Shown: positions 9,129 through 20,454 of the stretch, one piece after another
How positions within the stretch are numbered: position 1 is the stretch's first letter
How the letters are laid out: every line of letters starts with the position of its first letter
Assembly: GCA_026119855.1 (NCBI GenBank)
Contig: JAOWBW010000304.1
Span: 682,001-746,000, forward strand
Source of the DNA: Campanula takesimana
Taxonomy: Eukaryota > Streptophyta > Magnoliopsida > Asterales > Campanulaceae
DNA length: 64,000 nt
Direction: 5' to 3'
Made by a program: the position numbers and the translations under genes
The notes under the pieces: model-generated
Seen by the model: only the letters and a program-made list of their open reading frames with translations
Database searches by the model: none
Told to the model about the DNA's origin: nothing

Positions 9129-11249
9129 CACAAAATTTTGGGGGAAACTAGTTTCCCCCTAATGTTAAAAAAAGACCGGTTTTGGACAACCAGCAAACCA
9201 ACTCCTACCTTTTCTAAACCGGTTCCCGCTCATTAAAAAAATTCGATCAAAATTTTTGTAAACCGGTCTTTTATGCGGCTTTGGATGTACGACTCTTTCT
9301 CTCTCCCATCTCTAACCGTGCTCTCTCCATCTCTCTCAGACCTAGCCGCCTCCATCTCTCTCACTCTTCGACCTAAATCTCCATCTCTCTCACTCCCCGA
9401 CTAATCGTCGCCGTCGCTATCTCCATCTCACTCTCTCTCAGACCTAACGACGGTCATACTCACTCTATTTCACTCGATTGCACTCAATTTCAAGCAGAAT
9501 GAGGTTGATTTCAAATCCAAACGCAAATAAATATGTAATGAAGAAGAGGACGGGCATGATGGAGGTATGTGTTGATTTCAAGCTTTTTCCGCTTGATTCT
9601 CACTCTATTTTGTTCGCTTATTGTGTCGATTTCAAGCATTTTTTGTTATGTTTTTGTGATGCTTGTTTAGTTATGTTGAGTTTGGTACTTGTTACTAAGT
9701 GATTTAAACAAGCAAAGGAGTCTTTGTTGAATAAAGTTGAAGATTTTCCGGCAATCAAACATGATCACATTGACAAGGTTGTTGGGAGCAAAGACAACGA
9801 GGAGAAGAAGAGGAAGAAAGCCGATGGTTCAACTGCAGCATATGTCAGCAAACTAGGTCTAGAAAGGGTGTTAGTCAGTGAAATTGTAACTTATTATTTT
9901 TAAGTCCAAACTTATTATTTTAACTTATTAACTTGCTTTTTTTTTATGATTAAACATGTGTATTAAGTTGTATTATAAGCTCATGTTCAAACTGCTTGTT
10001 TCAAAAGAAATTGTACGGTTGTTATAATATCAAGTTTGTCTGTTAAATTACGAAGTTACACTAATAAAACACCAAGTGTAGATCCGATACTGCATAACTT
10101 GATTAACCATCAGGCTTCACTAATTAAACAAAAAGTCACTGTACTAAAACATAAAGTTAAAATAGTAAAACACCAAGTTACTATACTAACAACACTAAGT
10201 TATATTATAGTTGATGTTCAAAATGCTTATTTCAATAGAAATTGCATGGTTATTATAATAACAAGTTTGTCTGTTTCAAAGACCAAGTTACACTACTAAA
10301 ATACCAAGTATATATCTGATATAGCATAACATCTTTAACCAGCAACTTGCACTAACAAATCACCAAGTTATTGTATTAAAACATAAAGTTACAATATTAA
10401 AACACCAAGTTACTAAACTAAAACAACACCAATTTATATATAACTCGATATTCAAAATGCTTTATTTCAATGTTATTATAATATCAAGTTTGTCTGCTTA
10501 AACACCAAGTTACGCTACTAAAATACTAAGTATAGATCTGATACAACATAGCTTGATTAACCACCAGGCTGCACTAATAAAAAATCAAGTTATTGTAATA
10601 AAATATCAGTTATAATACTAAAACTCCAAGTTACTATACTAAACAACAAGTTACACCAAATCAATTCTATTTCAATTTGAGCAGCTTGAACATCTCCATT
10701 TCAATTTGAGCAGCAAACGACTACAGGATTCAAATTAAGTGTAGATTTTGTGTTTTTGAGCCAAATGAAGATATCCATCTCTTCAAATTGATTTTCATTG
10801 TCTTTTTCAATCTCACTCTCGTCTGGTTCAAGGACATTGTGATCTACTATCTCCATCTCCATATCCATCTTCTATAAGGAGAAAATCAATTTCAATTAGA
10901 TCAGTTAGAGAATTAGAATATCAATTTCAATTTCAAATTAAAAAAAAAAAGTGATAATTGATGAACAAACTTGTAAAGATTCATACATTTTCAATCGTTT
11001 TTTTTGAAGCTCATCTCGTCTGCAATGGCGGTAGAGAGATGGAGAGAGAGAAAAAGAGAGAGAGATTCCGGAAGAAGGGAACACTCGGCGGCTACTAGTG
11101 TTTTCCACGTTTTATGCCCTAATTTTGTTAATGAGCGAGATGTTGGACCGAACCGGTTTAAAAAAGGTTGAAGTTTGGTTCATTATTGCTTGTCAAAACC
11201 GGTCTTTTTTTAACATTAGGGGGAAACTAGTTTTCCCCAAAACCAACTC
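9129..11249. mobile_element. Mutator-like non-autonomous element, 2,121 bp, with 9-bp target duplication
   Basis: The direct 9-bp repeat TCAATTTAA flanks it at 9120-9128 and 11250-11258. Long terminal inverted repeats, nearly perfect over about 48 bp, begin with a TTTTGGGG block a few bases inside each end and include GAAACTAGTTTCCCCCTAAT and an AAAGACCGGTTTTG block (9136-9185 and 11195-11242). CT- and GA-rich subterminal regions (about 9290-9440 and 11030-11070) are inverted counterparts. A 9-bp duplication with long TIRs is the Mutator-superfamily signature. No transposase frame is seen; short ORF pieces around 9490-9880 may be captured host sequence. Confidence 0.75.
9970..10660. repeat. 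Tandem repeat of about 232 bp, three copies, with ACCAAGTTAC motifs
   Basis: The landmark CAAGTTTGTCTG occurs at 10031, 10262 and 10495, and a TTCAAAmTGCTT block precedes each. Within each unit the short motif ACACCAAGTTACTnnACTAA recurs several times. The array fills the centre of the Mutator-like element. Confidence 0.75.
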
Positions 11250-11514
11250 TCAATTTAATTATCACAATAAAATTGTAAAAATTGTTATTGATAAATCACT
11301 TAATGATTTATCAATTATAAATTTTAGAATTTCACTAGAATGATTAAATCGTCACTAATGATTGGTTAAAGTTTGTTTATTTTTACCATAAAAAGTCAAA
11401 ATGAAACTATTTTTAGGATAGAGGGAGTATTATTTGTGAGGAGTTTGAAGTTGACACATCTTTTATTTTTTAACATCATCCATATTTTTCCTATATTCTT
11501 TTGACAAATATTTA

Positions 11515-11645
11515 TGTGAGACGGTCTCATACATGAAACGGTCTCGTTGAGAGAGTAAATGGTTTTCCTCTATGAGTAGGGCGAGGCAAGCCCATTTCCT
11601 CTCTCATCGACACCCGTCTCATGTATGAAACAGTTTCACACAAGA
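11515..11645. mobile_element. Short foldback element, GTGAGACGG family
   Basis: The left arm TGTGAGACGGTCTCATACAT plus GAAACGGTCTCGTTGAGAGAG and the right arm CTCTCTCATCGACACCCGTC plus TCATGTATGAAACAGTTTCACACA are imperfect inverses about 45 bp long around a 40-bp centre. A close relative is at 13031-13164. Confidence 0.65.
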
Positions 11646-11659
11646 CTTCCTCTTCTTTT

Positions 11660-12300
11660 TTTCTATAAGAAAGTAAAAACAAATCGAAAAGGAGATTAAT
11701 ATAAATTTTAAATTACTACATTTCATTAAGATTTAAAATTTTATTTTGAATTTTATTTTATTTTTGAGCCCTTTTAATTTTTATATCAAATTCGTAATTT
11801 CTTTAATGATTTTGAATATTATACTCTGAAAATATGATACTAAAAAGCCAAAGTATTTGGCTTTCATATTTGATAATGCTCACTATATATAGTACTAGTA
11901 TATGTTTCCCCATTTGATAATATGAGCTCCTAGCCATAGCTTTTTAACCTTCCATCTCTACCCATTCCACTTATCTTAACCTTTCTCAAAAGCCAATATC
12001 CAATTACAAAAGAAGAAAGTGGAAAACATCTCCAATCAATTTCATGTAAAGAGATACCACCATGCATTACCACAACGGGCAACCGCTGCTTCTTACTTAG
12101 CTTGTAAGGAATTGAATAAACAAAAAGGCTCTTTTCTTTTTTTTTTTTTTCTACTTTCATCTAGTAAGGTAAATGTTCATAATCTATATCAATCTTTACA
12201 AGATTATCTTGTGTTTAATAAAAACTAGTCTAATACCCGTGTGTTGAATGCACGGTCAATTTTTTTTTATAAATAACAGAAAATAAATTTATATAATCAC
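11660..12300. other. Intergenic stretch, no gene recognised
   Basis: AT-rich; poly-T at 12138-12151. Two overlapping short antisense frames around 11930-12230 have no recognisable motif. Confidence 0.35.
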
Positions 12301-12309
12301 TATAATTTA

Positions 12310-12802
12310 TTAAGGATATTAGAATCCTTCTATAGTTAGAATTGTATATTTCCTAGACATTGTATTATTTACTTTCCTATTAGGATTACTATTTCCTTTT
12401 CCTTATGTAATTTAGAATAGTCTAGAATAGCTTGGAGAGTACTCCATGTATGATTTACGGAAGCTAGTTTAGGGTTAGGCGGTTTTTGGTGGAGAAGTCC
12501 CTTTATGGATCATAGCTTTGATACCATGTCAAGGATTAGAGAAAGAGATAGTCGGAGCCAATCATACATGGAGAGAGATAATTAATATGAGAGACTCAAA
12601 TAATATTATATGAATGACTCAAGTATTATTGATCATATGAGTAGGGTATTTATACAAGAGGATGGAGTACTCTCCAAGCTATTCTAGACTATTCTAAATT
12701 ACATAAGGAAAAGGAAATAGTAATCCTAATAGGAAAGTAAATAATACAATGTCTAGGAAATATACAATTCTAACTATAGAAGGATTCTAATATCCTTAAT
12801 AT
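12310..12802 (-). mobile_element. Copia-type LTR with PBS, in head-to-head inverted arrangement
   Basis: On the minus strand, 12802-12527 reads as an LTR with a TATAAATA-type box (about 12647-12655), a CCTTGACA end and an adjacent initiator-Met-like PBS TGGTATCAAAGC (12515-12526). After about 70 bp of leader there is a near-perfect inverted copy of the first about 136 bp of the same LTR (12310-12446 against 12664-12800, including TTAAGGATATTAGAATCCTT). No gag or pol is present. Confidence 0.65.
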
Positions 12803-13030
12803 AATTATTTCATTTTATTTGCATTACTATTAAAAAATTGTTTTTTCTTGAAAAAAAATATCTTATAGCCTTTAAAAAAAATTAAAATAATAAAACAAAC
12901 CATTTGTTTATTGTTTTAACTATAAATAAATAATTTACCACCCAAAAAAATTTCAATATAAATTAATTATCTTAGTTTTTGAATCTACTTTCCCTTGATT
13001 TTTATTTACCATTTTTTTATGATAAAAATC

Positions 13031-13164
13031 TTGTGTGAGACGTTCCTACACATGAGACGGGTCTCGTTGAGAGAGCAAAAAGTTTTCCCCATAGGGACGG
13101 GGCGGTGCAAGTCCGTTTCCTCTCTAATCAAGACCCGTTTAATGTGTGAGACCGTCTCACACAA
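13031..13164. mobile_element. Short foldback element, GTGAGACGG family
   Basis: The arms TTGTGTGAGACGTTCCTACA plus CATGAGACGGGTCTCGTTGAGAGAG and CTCTCTAATCAAGACCCGTT plus TAATGTGTGAGACCGTCTCACACAA are inverses. Same family and size as 11515-11645. Confidence 0.65.
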
Positions 13165-13542
13165 AACTTTTTTTTTTTTTTTTTTATTTGTGAAAATTCA
13201 CCTAAATAGCACTCATTGAAACTTAAACTTATAGTATTGCTCTTAAACAATATGTGTAAATAGTAGAATCCAATGTAAATGTATCAATTAATTTGTCTAT
13301 TAAACTATTAATGTTGGAATTCATTATGCTATGACTTATTAATGACAGAAAGAGAAATCGAGAAAGAGATCTCTTTGAGATTTATAATATTTATATTTGT
13401 GACAATTAAAATTGGAGCTAATGTACCTGGCCAACATATAGTCCATGATAGAGTTTTGGAGGGAAACTGAAATAGAAAGGGGCTCTAATGACTTGAGCCT
13501 TTATATATATATAGACTAATATAATTAATATACATATATATA

Positions 13543-13874
13543 GGTAGGTGCTCAAATGAAAACCACAATTATGTGAGAACAGTGAGAACCAAGCATAACC
13601 ATTAGATTAGAATCAAAATCAAGGGTCTAGATTATAGATACATTAGATACACTTGGATACAATACCTACATTTTGATATTGCACTTGGATACAATAGCTA
13701 AATAAGTACTTATCCAAGTATTGCAGTTGGATACATAATGACTAATGTATCCAAGTGTATTTTGAAAATTAGTTATTGTATCCAAGTGTATCTAATGTAT
13801 CTATAATCTGGATCCTTGATTTTGTATTTAATCAAACGGTTATGCTTGGTTCTCACGGTTATCATTGGAGCGCG

Positions 13875-13878
<4 letters not shown>
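13543..13878. mobile_element. Foldback element, about 336 bp
   Basis: The outer ends GGTAGGTGCTCAAATGA and TCATTGGAGCGCGACCC (its inverse, imperfect), then GTGAGAACCAAGCATAACC near both ends, then ATAGATACATTAGATACACT plus TGGATACAA against its inverse at 13764-13803. TA lies on both sides. Confidence 0.65.

Positions 13879-13924
<46 letters not shown>
13879..13924. repeat. (TA)n microsatellite
   Basis: About 22 uninterrupted TA dinucleotides directly after the foldback element. Confidence 0.95.
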
Positions 13925-13929
<5 letters not shown>

Positions 13930-14065
13930 TATCAATATAAAAATATTTATTTTTTAAACTCGCACGCAAGAGATCGTAAACTTTTAAAAATGTTTGGTAG
14001 AATATTAATTAAGTTGAGGGTAAGTGATTAAAAATGAAAATTTAGCAAGAAAAAAAAATACTAAA

Positions 14066-14132
14066 TTAAAAACAACAACAACAACAACAACAAAGCCTTA
14101 GTCCCAAAATAATTTGGGGTCGGCTAACATAA
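14066..14132 (-). mobile_element. 3' tail of a plant RTE-type LINE
   Basis: (AAC)n followed by AAAGCCTTAGTCCCAAAATA plus ATTTGGGGTCGGCTAACAT. On the minus strand this is the usual plant RTE 3' end with its (TTG)n tail. Only the last about 65 bp remain. Confidence 0.7.
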
Positions 14133-14139
14133 ATTAAAA

Positions 14140-15660
14140 ACATTTCATAAAATTTATATTCATCATGTTGCACCCAAAAATGTTTTTCTTCAACTTTATT
14201 TTTAGCTCTCCTTTTATTATGCCCATTTAATATGCAAAAATCGTCATTTACTTAATTATAATATAACGGATTTAAAATTATTACATACCAAAGAAAAGCT
14301 AGTGACATCATTTCATTTTGATAGCTACTCAATTTCATGGAAGCATCCATCATCATGGTTTTATTCCAAATGAAACACGGTTGGATATAAACAATCAGTG
14401 TAATATTTAAAATATTCTCCCAACATTTTTTTATTAAAATATTTTTTAAAAATATTTTTCTAATTATATTTTTTCAAAATATAAGTAGACGAATTTCGTA
14501 TAAATACTTCTAAGAATATTTTCAGTATAGTATTTTCACAAAATACTTTTTAGAAACACTTTTTAAGAATTAAGTTATAAATTATTCATAAATATATCTT
14601 GTGAAAGAAGAAGAAGAAGTATAAATACTTAGTAATTTTATTAGTAAGTACAATAAATAAAATATTCAAAATAAACACTTACTTGATGATTTGACTGAGG
14701 CTTGCGAATGCAATTTCTTTAAAACAATACTTTCGATCATTGCTTTGGTGCACACAATGATAAACCGAAAGTCTCCCAAAATACAACACTCTAAAATTTC
14801 TAATTAGAAATTTCTCAGCGAATTTGAATAAATAGAATATTTTTTCAAAAGAGATAACAATTAGAAAAGACTAAAATTATACCTCTTATTGCCCTAAAAT
14901 TGAGTGAATAAATTGGTCATATTCTTCCTCAATTTATAGGGATCATAGTGTCTCTTCTTGAGAGACATATCCATTGAAATAAGGATTGAAAAGTCACATT
15001 TGTTAAGTTTAAAACTTAAAAGCAGTTAAAAAACTGCCAATCCCGTCAAATTTATAATAGAAACTTTCAGTTATGTTAAGTTTCTGACTGGATATGAAAA
15101 TTTCCATTAACTTTATGACGGAAAATGACAATTACGTTAAAAGTTATGACATAAATCATGTTTAGTTAAATACAGCAAAAAGACATGTTTTTCGTTATCT
15201 TCCTAACAAAAATGTAACATAAACTAACGAAATTAGGTTTTATAACTCAAAATTAAAAAGTATGTTCACTAAACATATTAAAACTCTTAATCCAACCCAT
15301 TCTTCACAATATTTGGTGCCATTTGGAATTCAAATGCCCTTGTCCAATTTTTCTCTTTTTCCTTTATGTGAGATATTATTCTTTCATGATATATATTTTT
15401 TTTGAAAAAAAATTTATTCACTAAATTTCATATAATTGAAAAAGTGAAATTAATTGTTATGTCATATTTTATTATTTAACAATTAAAATGACTCTCACTC
15501 TAATTATATAATCAAATTATCATGAAATTCTAACAAACACTTTGGTAACATTTATCTATTATAAACTATTGCAAACTAGGCCCCTTAGCCAGATTGAAAA
15601 AATTATAAAGACTCACAACATATTAAAAAAAAAAAAAAAAAAAAAAACTCATCAAAACTC
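14140..15660. other. Intergenic stretch, no gene recognised
   Basis: Very AT-rich. I see no long open frame, no TIR pair and no repeat array; poly-A at about 15625-15646. Confidence 0.4.
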
Positions 15661-15664
15661 ATCA

Positions 15665-16115
15665 TTGCTCAAAAGACAAGCCTACTTCTACCATTCTGCT
15701 ATATATTTAAAGTATAAGACTAGAGCTACATTATGCTTATGGTATAAAAGTATTTTTCTTTCACAAATTATCATAGTTTTTTTTTAACCAGTCTACTCCT
15801 ATACCTAAGTGTGAGACTAGAATTACTCTTATACTTCAGATACAAGAGTAAGTTCGTCTTCACAGTTTTTCACTTTTAGAAAAAATTCATTAGAAACTCT
15901 CATATTTTACTAATCAACCACTCATATACCTAAGTTATAAAGTATAATTACTCTTACACTTCAGTACAAGAGTAATTTTTTTTCTTCACATTTTCTTAAA
16001 AAATAAAAATATCGCATATTTTATCAACCAGTTCGCTCATATACTTAGGGATAAGACTAGAATTACTATTATACCTAAAGTATAATAGTAATTTTTATTG
16101 GCAGTTTTGCCACTT
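15665..16115. repeat. Degenerate tandem repeat of about 120 bp, four copies
   Basis: Each unit runs through CTCmTATACCTAAGTnTnA plus GACTAGAATTACTCTTATACTTnAGTAnAAGAGTAA and then a T-rich spacer. Copies begin near 15690, 15793, 15910 and 16032. Confidence 0.6.
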
Positions 16116-16119
16116 CATA

Positions 16120-17204
16120 TCGTAACTCTTCACCAAACCATAATAAATCACAGATGATCTTGTATACGGTGTATGGAAAGTTTTGGCACTTCTCACTTCA
16201 CGTGACCTCTTATAATTCATTTGTCAAACAAAAAACTCAACAATGAACAAAAAAAATCCTAATTAAAATATGGTGTTTCATCTACAACCGTTATACATAA
16301 ATTTCAATTGCAAACACTGGAGGAAATTTTTTTGAAATTTTCACATTTCTCAGCCAAAGTTGTTGTTGGAAATGAAGAAACAACCGAATTTGTCAGCTAT
16401 GGGACCGATTAGAGGATAACAGAGGAAGTGGGAGATTTGAGGCGCACGGTGAGAGGAGAGGAACAAATGAACGGAGGGAAGATATATGCAGATATGAACA
16501 TAACTGACGGAGAGAAAGGACATAAGTAGGTTGGACGAGGGGGGAGGAGGCCGGAGGCGTGTCCAGAGGGGTGGCCAGAGGAATTTCTGGCGACGTTGGC
16601 CGGAGATAATCCGCCGGTTGTATAGAGAGAATGAGGTTGAGAGTTGAGAGAGAAAGTTTTCGTAGTTGTATGTTTGAATGAGAGGATGGGAGAGAGGTTA
16701 GGGTTTTGTGTGAGGGGTGAGAAATTTTGTGATGTGAACGCAGCGGAAGATAACAAACAAGAATTAGCCTAAACCAATTCTTCTGCAAATATCCTGGAAG
16801 TTAGAATATTTGACCTAATTCGAATCCACGAAATAGGGTTTGTAACAGGAATAATAGGGATATGAACAAACCCTCTTAAAATGAATTTGAACTACAATAA
16901 TTTCCTAAAATATTATTCTGCAAGGAACCGAAATTCCCCAAACAAGAATTTCCGAAGAAATCCTTCTGCAAGCCAAAGGCTTAAGGGTAAAACTCAACAA
17001 TTGCAAGCAATCAAAATTTTATTGAATAAAGTCTAATTTTCGGAATACACTTTTAGGCTTATTTTATAGTGCCCATAAAACTTGAAAAAGACTTCTAAAC
17101 CCTCTAGGAATAACCCTAACTTATATGGTAACATAATAGGACTCAAAAATAGCAAAATCACTCCTAATCCTACTCTAAAACCCTCATTAAATGACATATA
17201 AAAG
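16120..17204. other. Intergenic stretch, possible old LTR remnant
   Basis: Minus-strand frames around 16393-16788 are Ser/Pro/Leu-rich and overlap each other in different phases, which argues against a gene. At 16735-17060 the sequence has an AACGCAGCGGAAG segment and a polyadenylation-like AATAAA-rich end reminiscent of an LTR, but no borders can be fixed. Confidence 0.3.
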
Positions 17205-18513
17205 AGACAAATTCTTATATGCACCGGCCGCATGGTGTGTGGCGGGCTGCTCCATAGGCCGACCCCGCCGCCCCGCCCCGCCAGGCAGCCTTCCTCCATT
17301 CCCAGCTTGACACGTGGCGCGCTGTGAGCCACTCGCTGGTTCACCCAGCCGCGCGCTGCCACGTGTCACCTTTAAAAAAAAAACCATTAACTTTAAAATG
17401 CTATATCTTGAAATTTATAACTCAGAAAAAACAATTTAAAAATGCCGTTGTGTTCGTCTCGACGAGACGAATAAATCTACATAGGTCATGATATGATTTG
17501 ATTTTTTTTTACACAAAAAAAGTTTGAGTTGCTTTGTCAGCTGAGATGTAACACTCTGTTCTAATAAAAGTAACAGTTTTATATTGAAAAAGTAACACTT
17601 TTACAGTCAAATGTAACATGAGTTTTACAAAAAAAAAAAAATTGGATTTGCATTTCAATTGTTACTTTCTCAATAAAAAATTGTTACATTTCATATATAA
17701 TGTTACATTTAAGAATATAAACTGTTACAATTGAGAAAAAAAATGTTACATTCATTTTTTATAAAATGTAACATTAGTTTAGTTGTCAATCCTATATTAA
17801 TTTTCGGAGAAAAAAAGTGTTACATTTGAAAAAATGAGTGTTACATCCCTTTATAAAATGTGTTACATTAGTTTAGTTGCCAATCTTTATGTTATCTTTA
17901 TCTATTGCAGCAAAATTGTGGTGCATTTTTTTTAAAAAAAGTGTTACATTTGAATAAAAAAATGTTACATTTCGTTATAATAAGTGTTACTTATGTTGGA
18001 GGAAAAAAAATTGGGGTTGCAAAAAAAAAAAAAAAAAAAAATCCGGCTCGGCTCGGCTCGGCGCCGTCACACGCCGTACACCCGTTGTACAGGAGACGGG
18101 CTCTATAAAAAATAATGACGAAAATACTAAATGAAATAGAAACTAATGTAAACTAAATCCTAAGATACTAATTAAAATACAAAAATAATTAATATGTGTT
18201 TTTATGTGAGCTTTAAAAAAATCCAACCATATCATGACCTATGTAGTTTTATTCGTCTCGTCGAGACGAACACAACGGTATTTTTTTTTGTAAGTTATAA
18301 ATCTCAAGATATAGCATTTTAAAGTTAATGGGTTTTTTTTTTTAAGGTGACACGTGGCAGCGCGTGGCTGGGTGAACCAGCGTGTGGCTCACAGCGCGCC
18401 ACGTGTCAAGCTGAGAATGGATGAGGGCTAGCTGGGCGGGGCGGGTCGGCCGGGTCGGCCCATAGAGCGGTCCGCCGCACGCCGTACACCCGGTGTACAT
18501 AAGAATTTGTCTT
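17205..18513. mobile_element. Long-inverted-repeat element with TGTTACAT array
   Basis: Inverted arms of about 320 bp (17205-17530 and 18190-18513) share GACAAATTCTTAT ends, a GC-rich block with TGACACGTGGCGCGC and GCCACGTGTCA, TTAACTTTAAAATGCTATAT and TTCGTCTCGACGAGACGAA. The centre (17545-17995) carries many TGTTACATTT or AATGTAACA motifs. An extra right-end-like sequence (CACACGCCGTACACCCGTTG) sits inside at 18068-18090, suggesting a composite of two copies. No coding region is seen. Confidence 0.65.
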
Positions 18514-18519
18514 ATGGAG

Positions 18520-19240
18520 AAGGGTTTTGGCTGAGGGGCATGTGGAATTAAACCTAAACTAATTTACTTTCATTAAATATTTGTTTCATTAAATATTTTT
18601 TACGTATTAGAATTGTGGCTTCCTCATTTAATGTAAAACAAATGTTCATATCTTACATCTAATATTTTGGGTCAAGCTCATAATTATTTTATTTTCTATC
18701 ACTATTAATCAATTAAAAACTAGGCATAAAAAAACAATTAAAAACTAGATTATAACACTTTGACACTTAACTCGAATTTCTAGCTCTGACCTTGAATGTC
18801 CTGAACCTAAATTAAATTTGGATTTGTAGAAAGAAAAGAAAAGTCCAATGCATTCGCTCCATGATATGGACGTCGATTAGAAGTGAAATAATAACAACAA
18901 ATAATAGTTCCTTGAATTTTTCAAATATTTTAAAACAACATTGTAAATTTTGACAATTTAATAATTTTTAATTTTGAAAATATGATAAACTTTCTGATCC
19001 AATGAAAATAAATAAATACGACAATTATAATTGAGACATATATATATATATATGAAATAAAACAAAGATATAGTTATATATTGCGTGATCAAATGGTCTT
19101 TAATAGTAATATATTTATTCCTGAAAGTAGTCTCACTTTATATTTTATATGTTCCAATCAATTTAATTTTAATCATAATTTCATGACATTGTAATATTAT
19201 TTATACAATTTAAAAGTGTATTATTGTTTGACTAAAACTT
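18520..19240. other. Intergenic stretch, nothing recognised
   Basis: AT-rich with a short (TA) run near 19040. No gene or repeat border visible. Confidence 0.4.
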
Positions 19241-19241
19241 C

Positions 19242-20171
19242 CGTGAGACCAGCTATACCCGTCTCATCCATGAGACGGGTCGGTTTTTGACCCACCTGCC
19301 CGACCCACGAAGCGGCTCCAGGACCCAGGGGTCGAACCTGCCACGTGGCAGCCTCTCATACCCCCCCCCCAAAAAAAAATTAACATAATGTAATGACTGT
19401 ATACATATAAAGTAACAGTTTGTATACATAAAAGTAATACATATATATAGAAAAGTAACAGTGTTTTTTTTATGTTTTCTTCGTTTGCCAAAAGTAATAC
19501 TTATTACAACTAAAATGTAACGAACGTGTTACTTATATGTAATAATGTTTATACATAATTGTAACACATACATGTATAGAAAAAGTAATAATTCAACCAT
19601 TTACATTTTTAGAGCTAAAAACACTTGATTAGTGTTACATGTAAAAGTATTACATTATCTATAGAAATATGTTATAATTTTTTTTATTAAAGTGTTACAT
19701 TTACTTGTACAAACAATTACATTCATATATATAAGTTTGTTACTTTTCAAATGTTACTTTCTTTCAAAAAATTAAATCAAAATACACAATATTTTACATT
19801 TTTGCAAAAGCATTATTACATTTCAGTATAAATGATAATTACATTTAGATATTGTTTGGGTTACATGTAATTATAGTTAGTATTACATTTGAAAAAATGG
19901 GTAAAATGAGCTTTTGTTTTTGTAAAACAGGTGTTACGTTTACTTATGAACAATATTACTTTATAAGTATTCAGTCATTACATTAAGTTATGGTAACTAT
20001 TACTTTTGGTCAACGGCTGAAAAGCCAAAAAAATAATATAAAAACTCAAAAAAAAACCAAAAAAATAAAAAAAATTGACCTCTGGGAGGCTGCCACGTGG
20101 CGGATCATGCCCATGGGTCATGGGGCGACCCGTCTCATACATGAGACGGATCCCCTTGTTCTCATGGGAGA
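19242..20171. mobile_element. Long-inverted-repeat element with TGTTACAT array, GTGAGAC family
   Basis: The left end contains CCCGTCTCATCCATGAGACG plus GGTCG and TGCCACGTGGCAGCCTC. The right end contains the inverse GAGGCTGCCACGTGGC and CGACCCGTCTCATACATGAG plus ACGG. Each end also holds its own small palindrome. The interior (about 19380-20000) is rich in GTTACAT and AAGTAACA. No protein-coding region is seen. Confidence 0.65.
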
Positions 20172-20204
20172 CCACCTCTTATTGTTTTACTAATATAACT
20201 ATTA

Positions 20205-20452
20205 CTCCATACGTTTCAAAATGATATTCCTACTTATTCGGCAGTTGTTACGATGAATTTTGAGCAATACTTTTAGCCTGTCTTAACTATCATAATGAAA
20301 ATCTAAAACGTGTTATTAATAGTATTGTTGGTGGTGTACAATAACAAGTGTTGAATTTGCATTGATATAATTAAATTAACCTAAAATTATTGTTTAAAGT
20401 TCCTTTATATTGTAACGGCTAAAAAATCAAGAAGATCATTTTGGGACGGAAG
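20205..20452. mobile_element. Diverged Stowaway-like MITE
   Basis: Ends CTCCATACGTTTCAAAATGA and AGATCATTTTGGGACGGAAG, TA-flanked. The interior halves are inverses around AATTAAATTAACCTAAAATT. Confidence 0.65.
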
Positions 20453-20454
20453 TA

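Larger units (their letters stand above)
9043..11427. mobile_element. Stowaway-like MITE split by a Mutator-like insertion
   Basis: The left terminal repeat CTCCCTCTGTACCAGAAAGA starts after TA at 9041-9042, and the right one (TTTTTAGGATAGAGGGAG) ends at 11427 before TA. The two halves, 9043-9128 and 11250-11427, rejoin into one self-complementary MITE of about 255 bp when the 2.1-kb insertion and one 9-bp duplication are removed. Confidence 0.75.

Noticed and set aside
13816..14031. 71-aa frame with a Tyr-Ile run
   Set aside because: It is a translation of the (TA)n microsatellite.
16393..16788. Two overlapping Ser/Pro-rich minus-strand frames
   Set aside because: They overlap in different phases with no domain and no splice structure; composition reflects a CT-rich strand.
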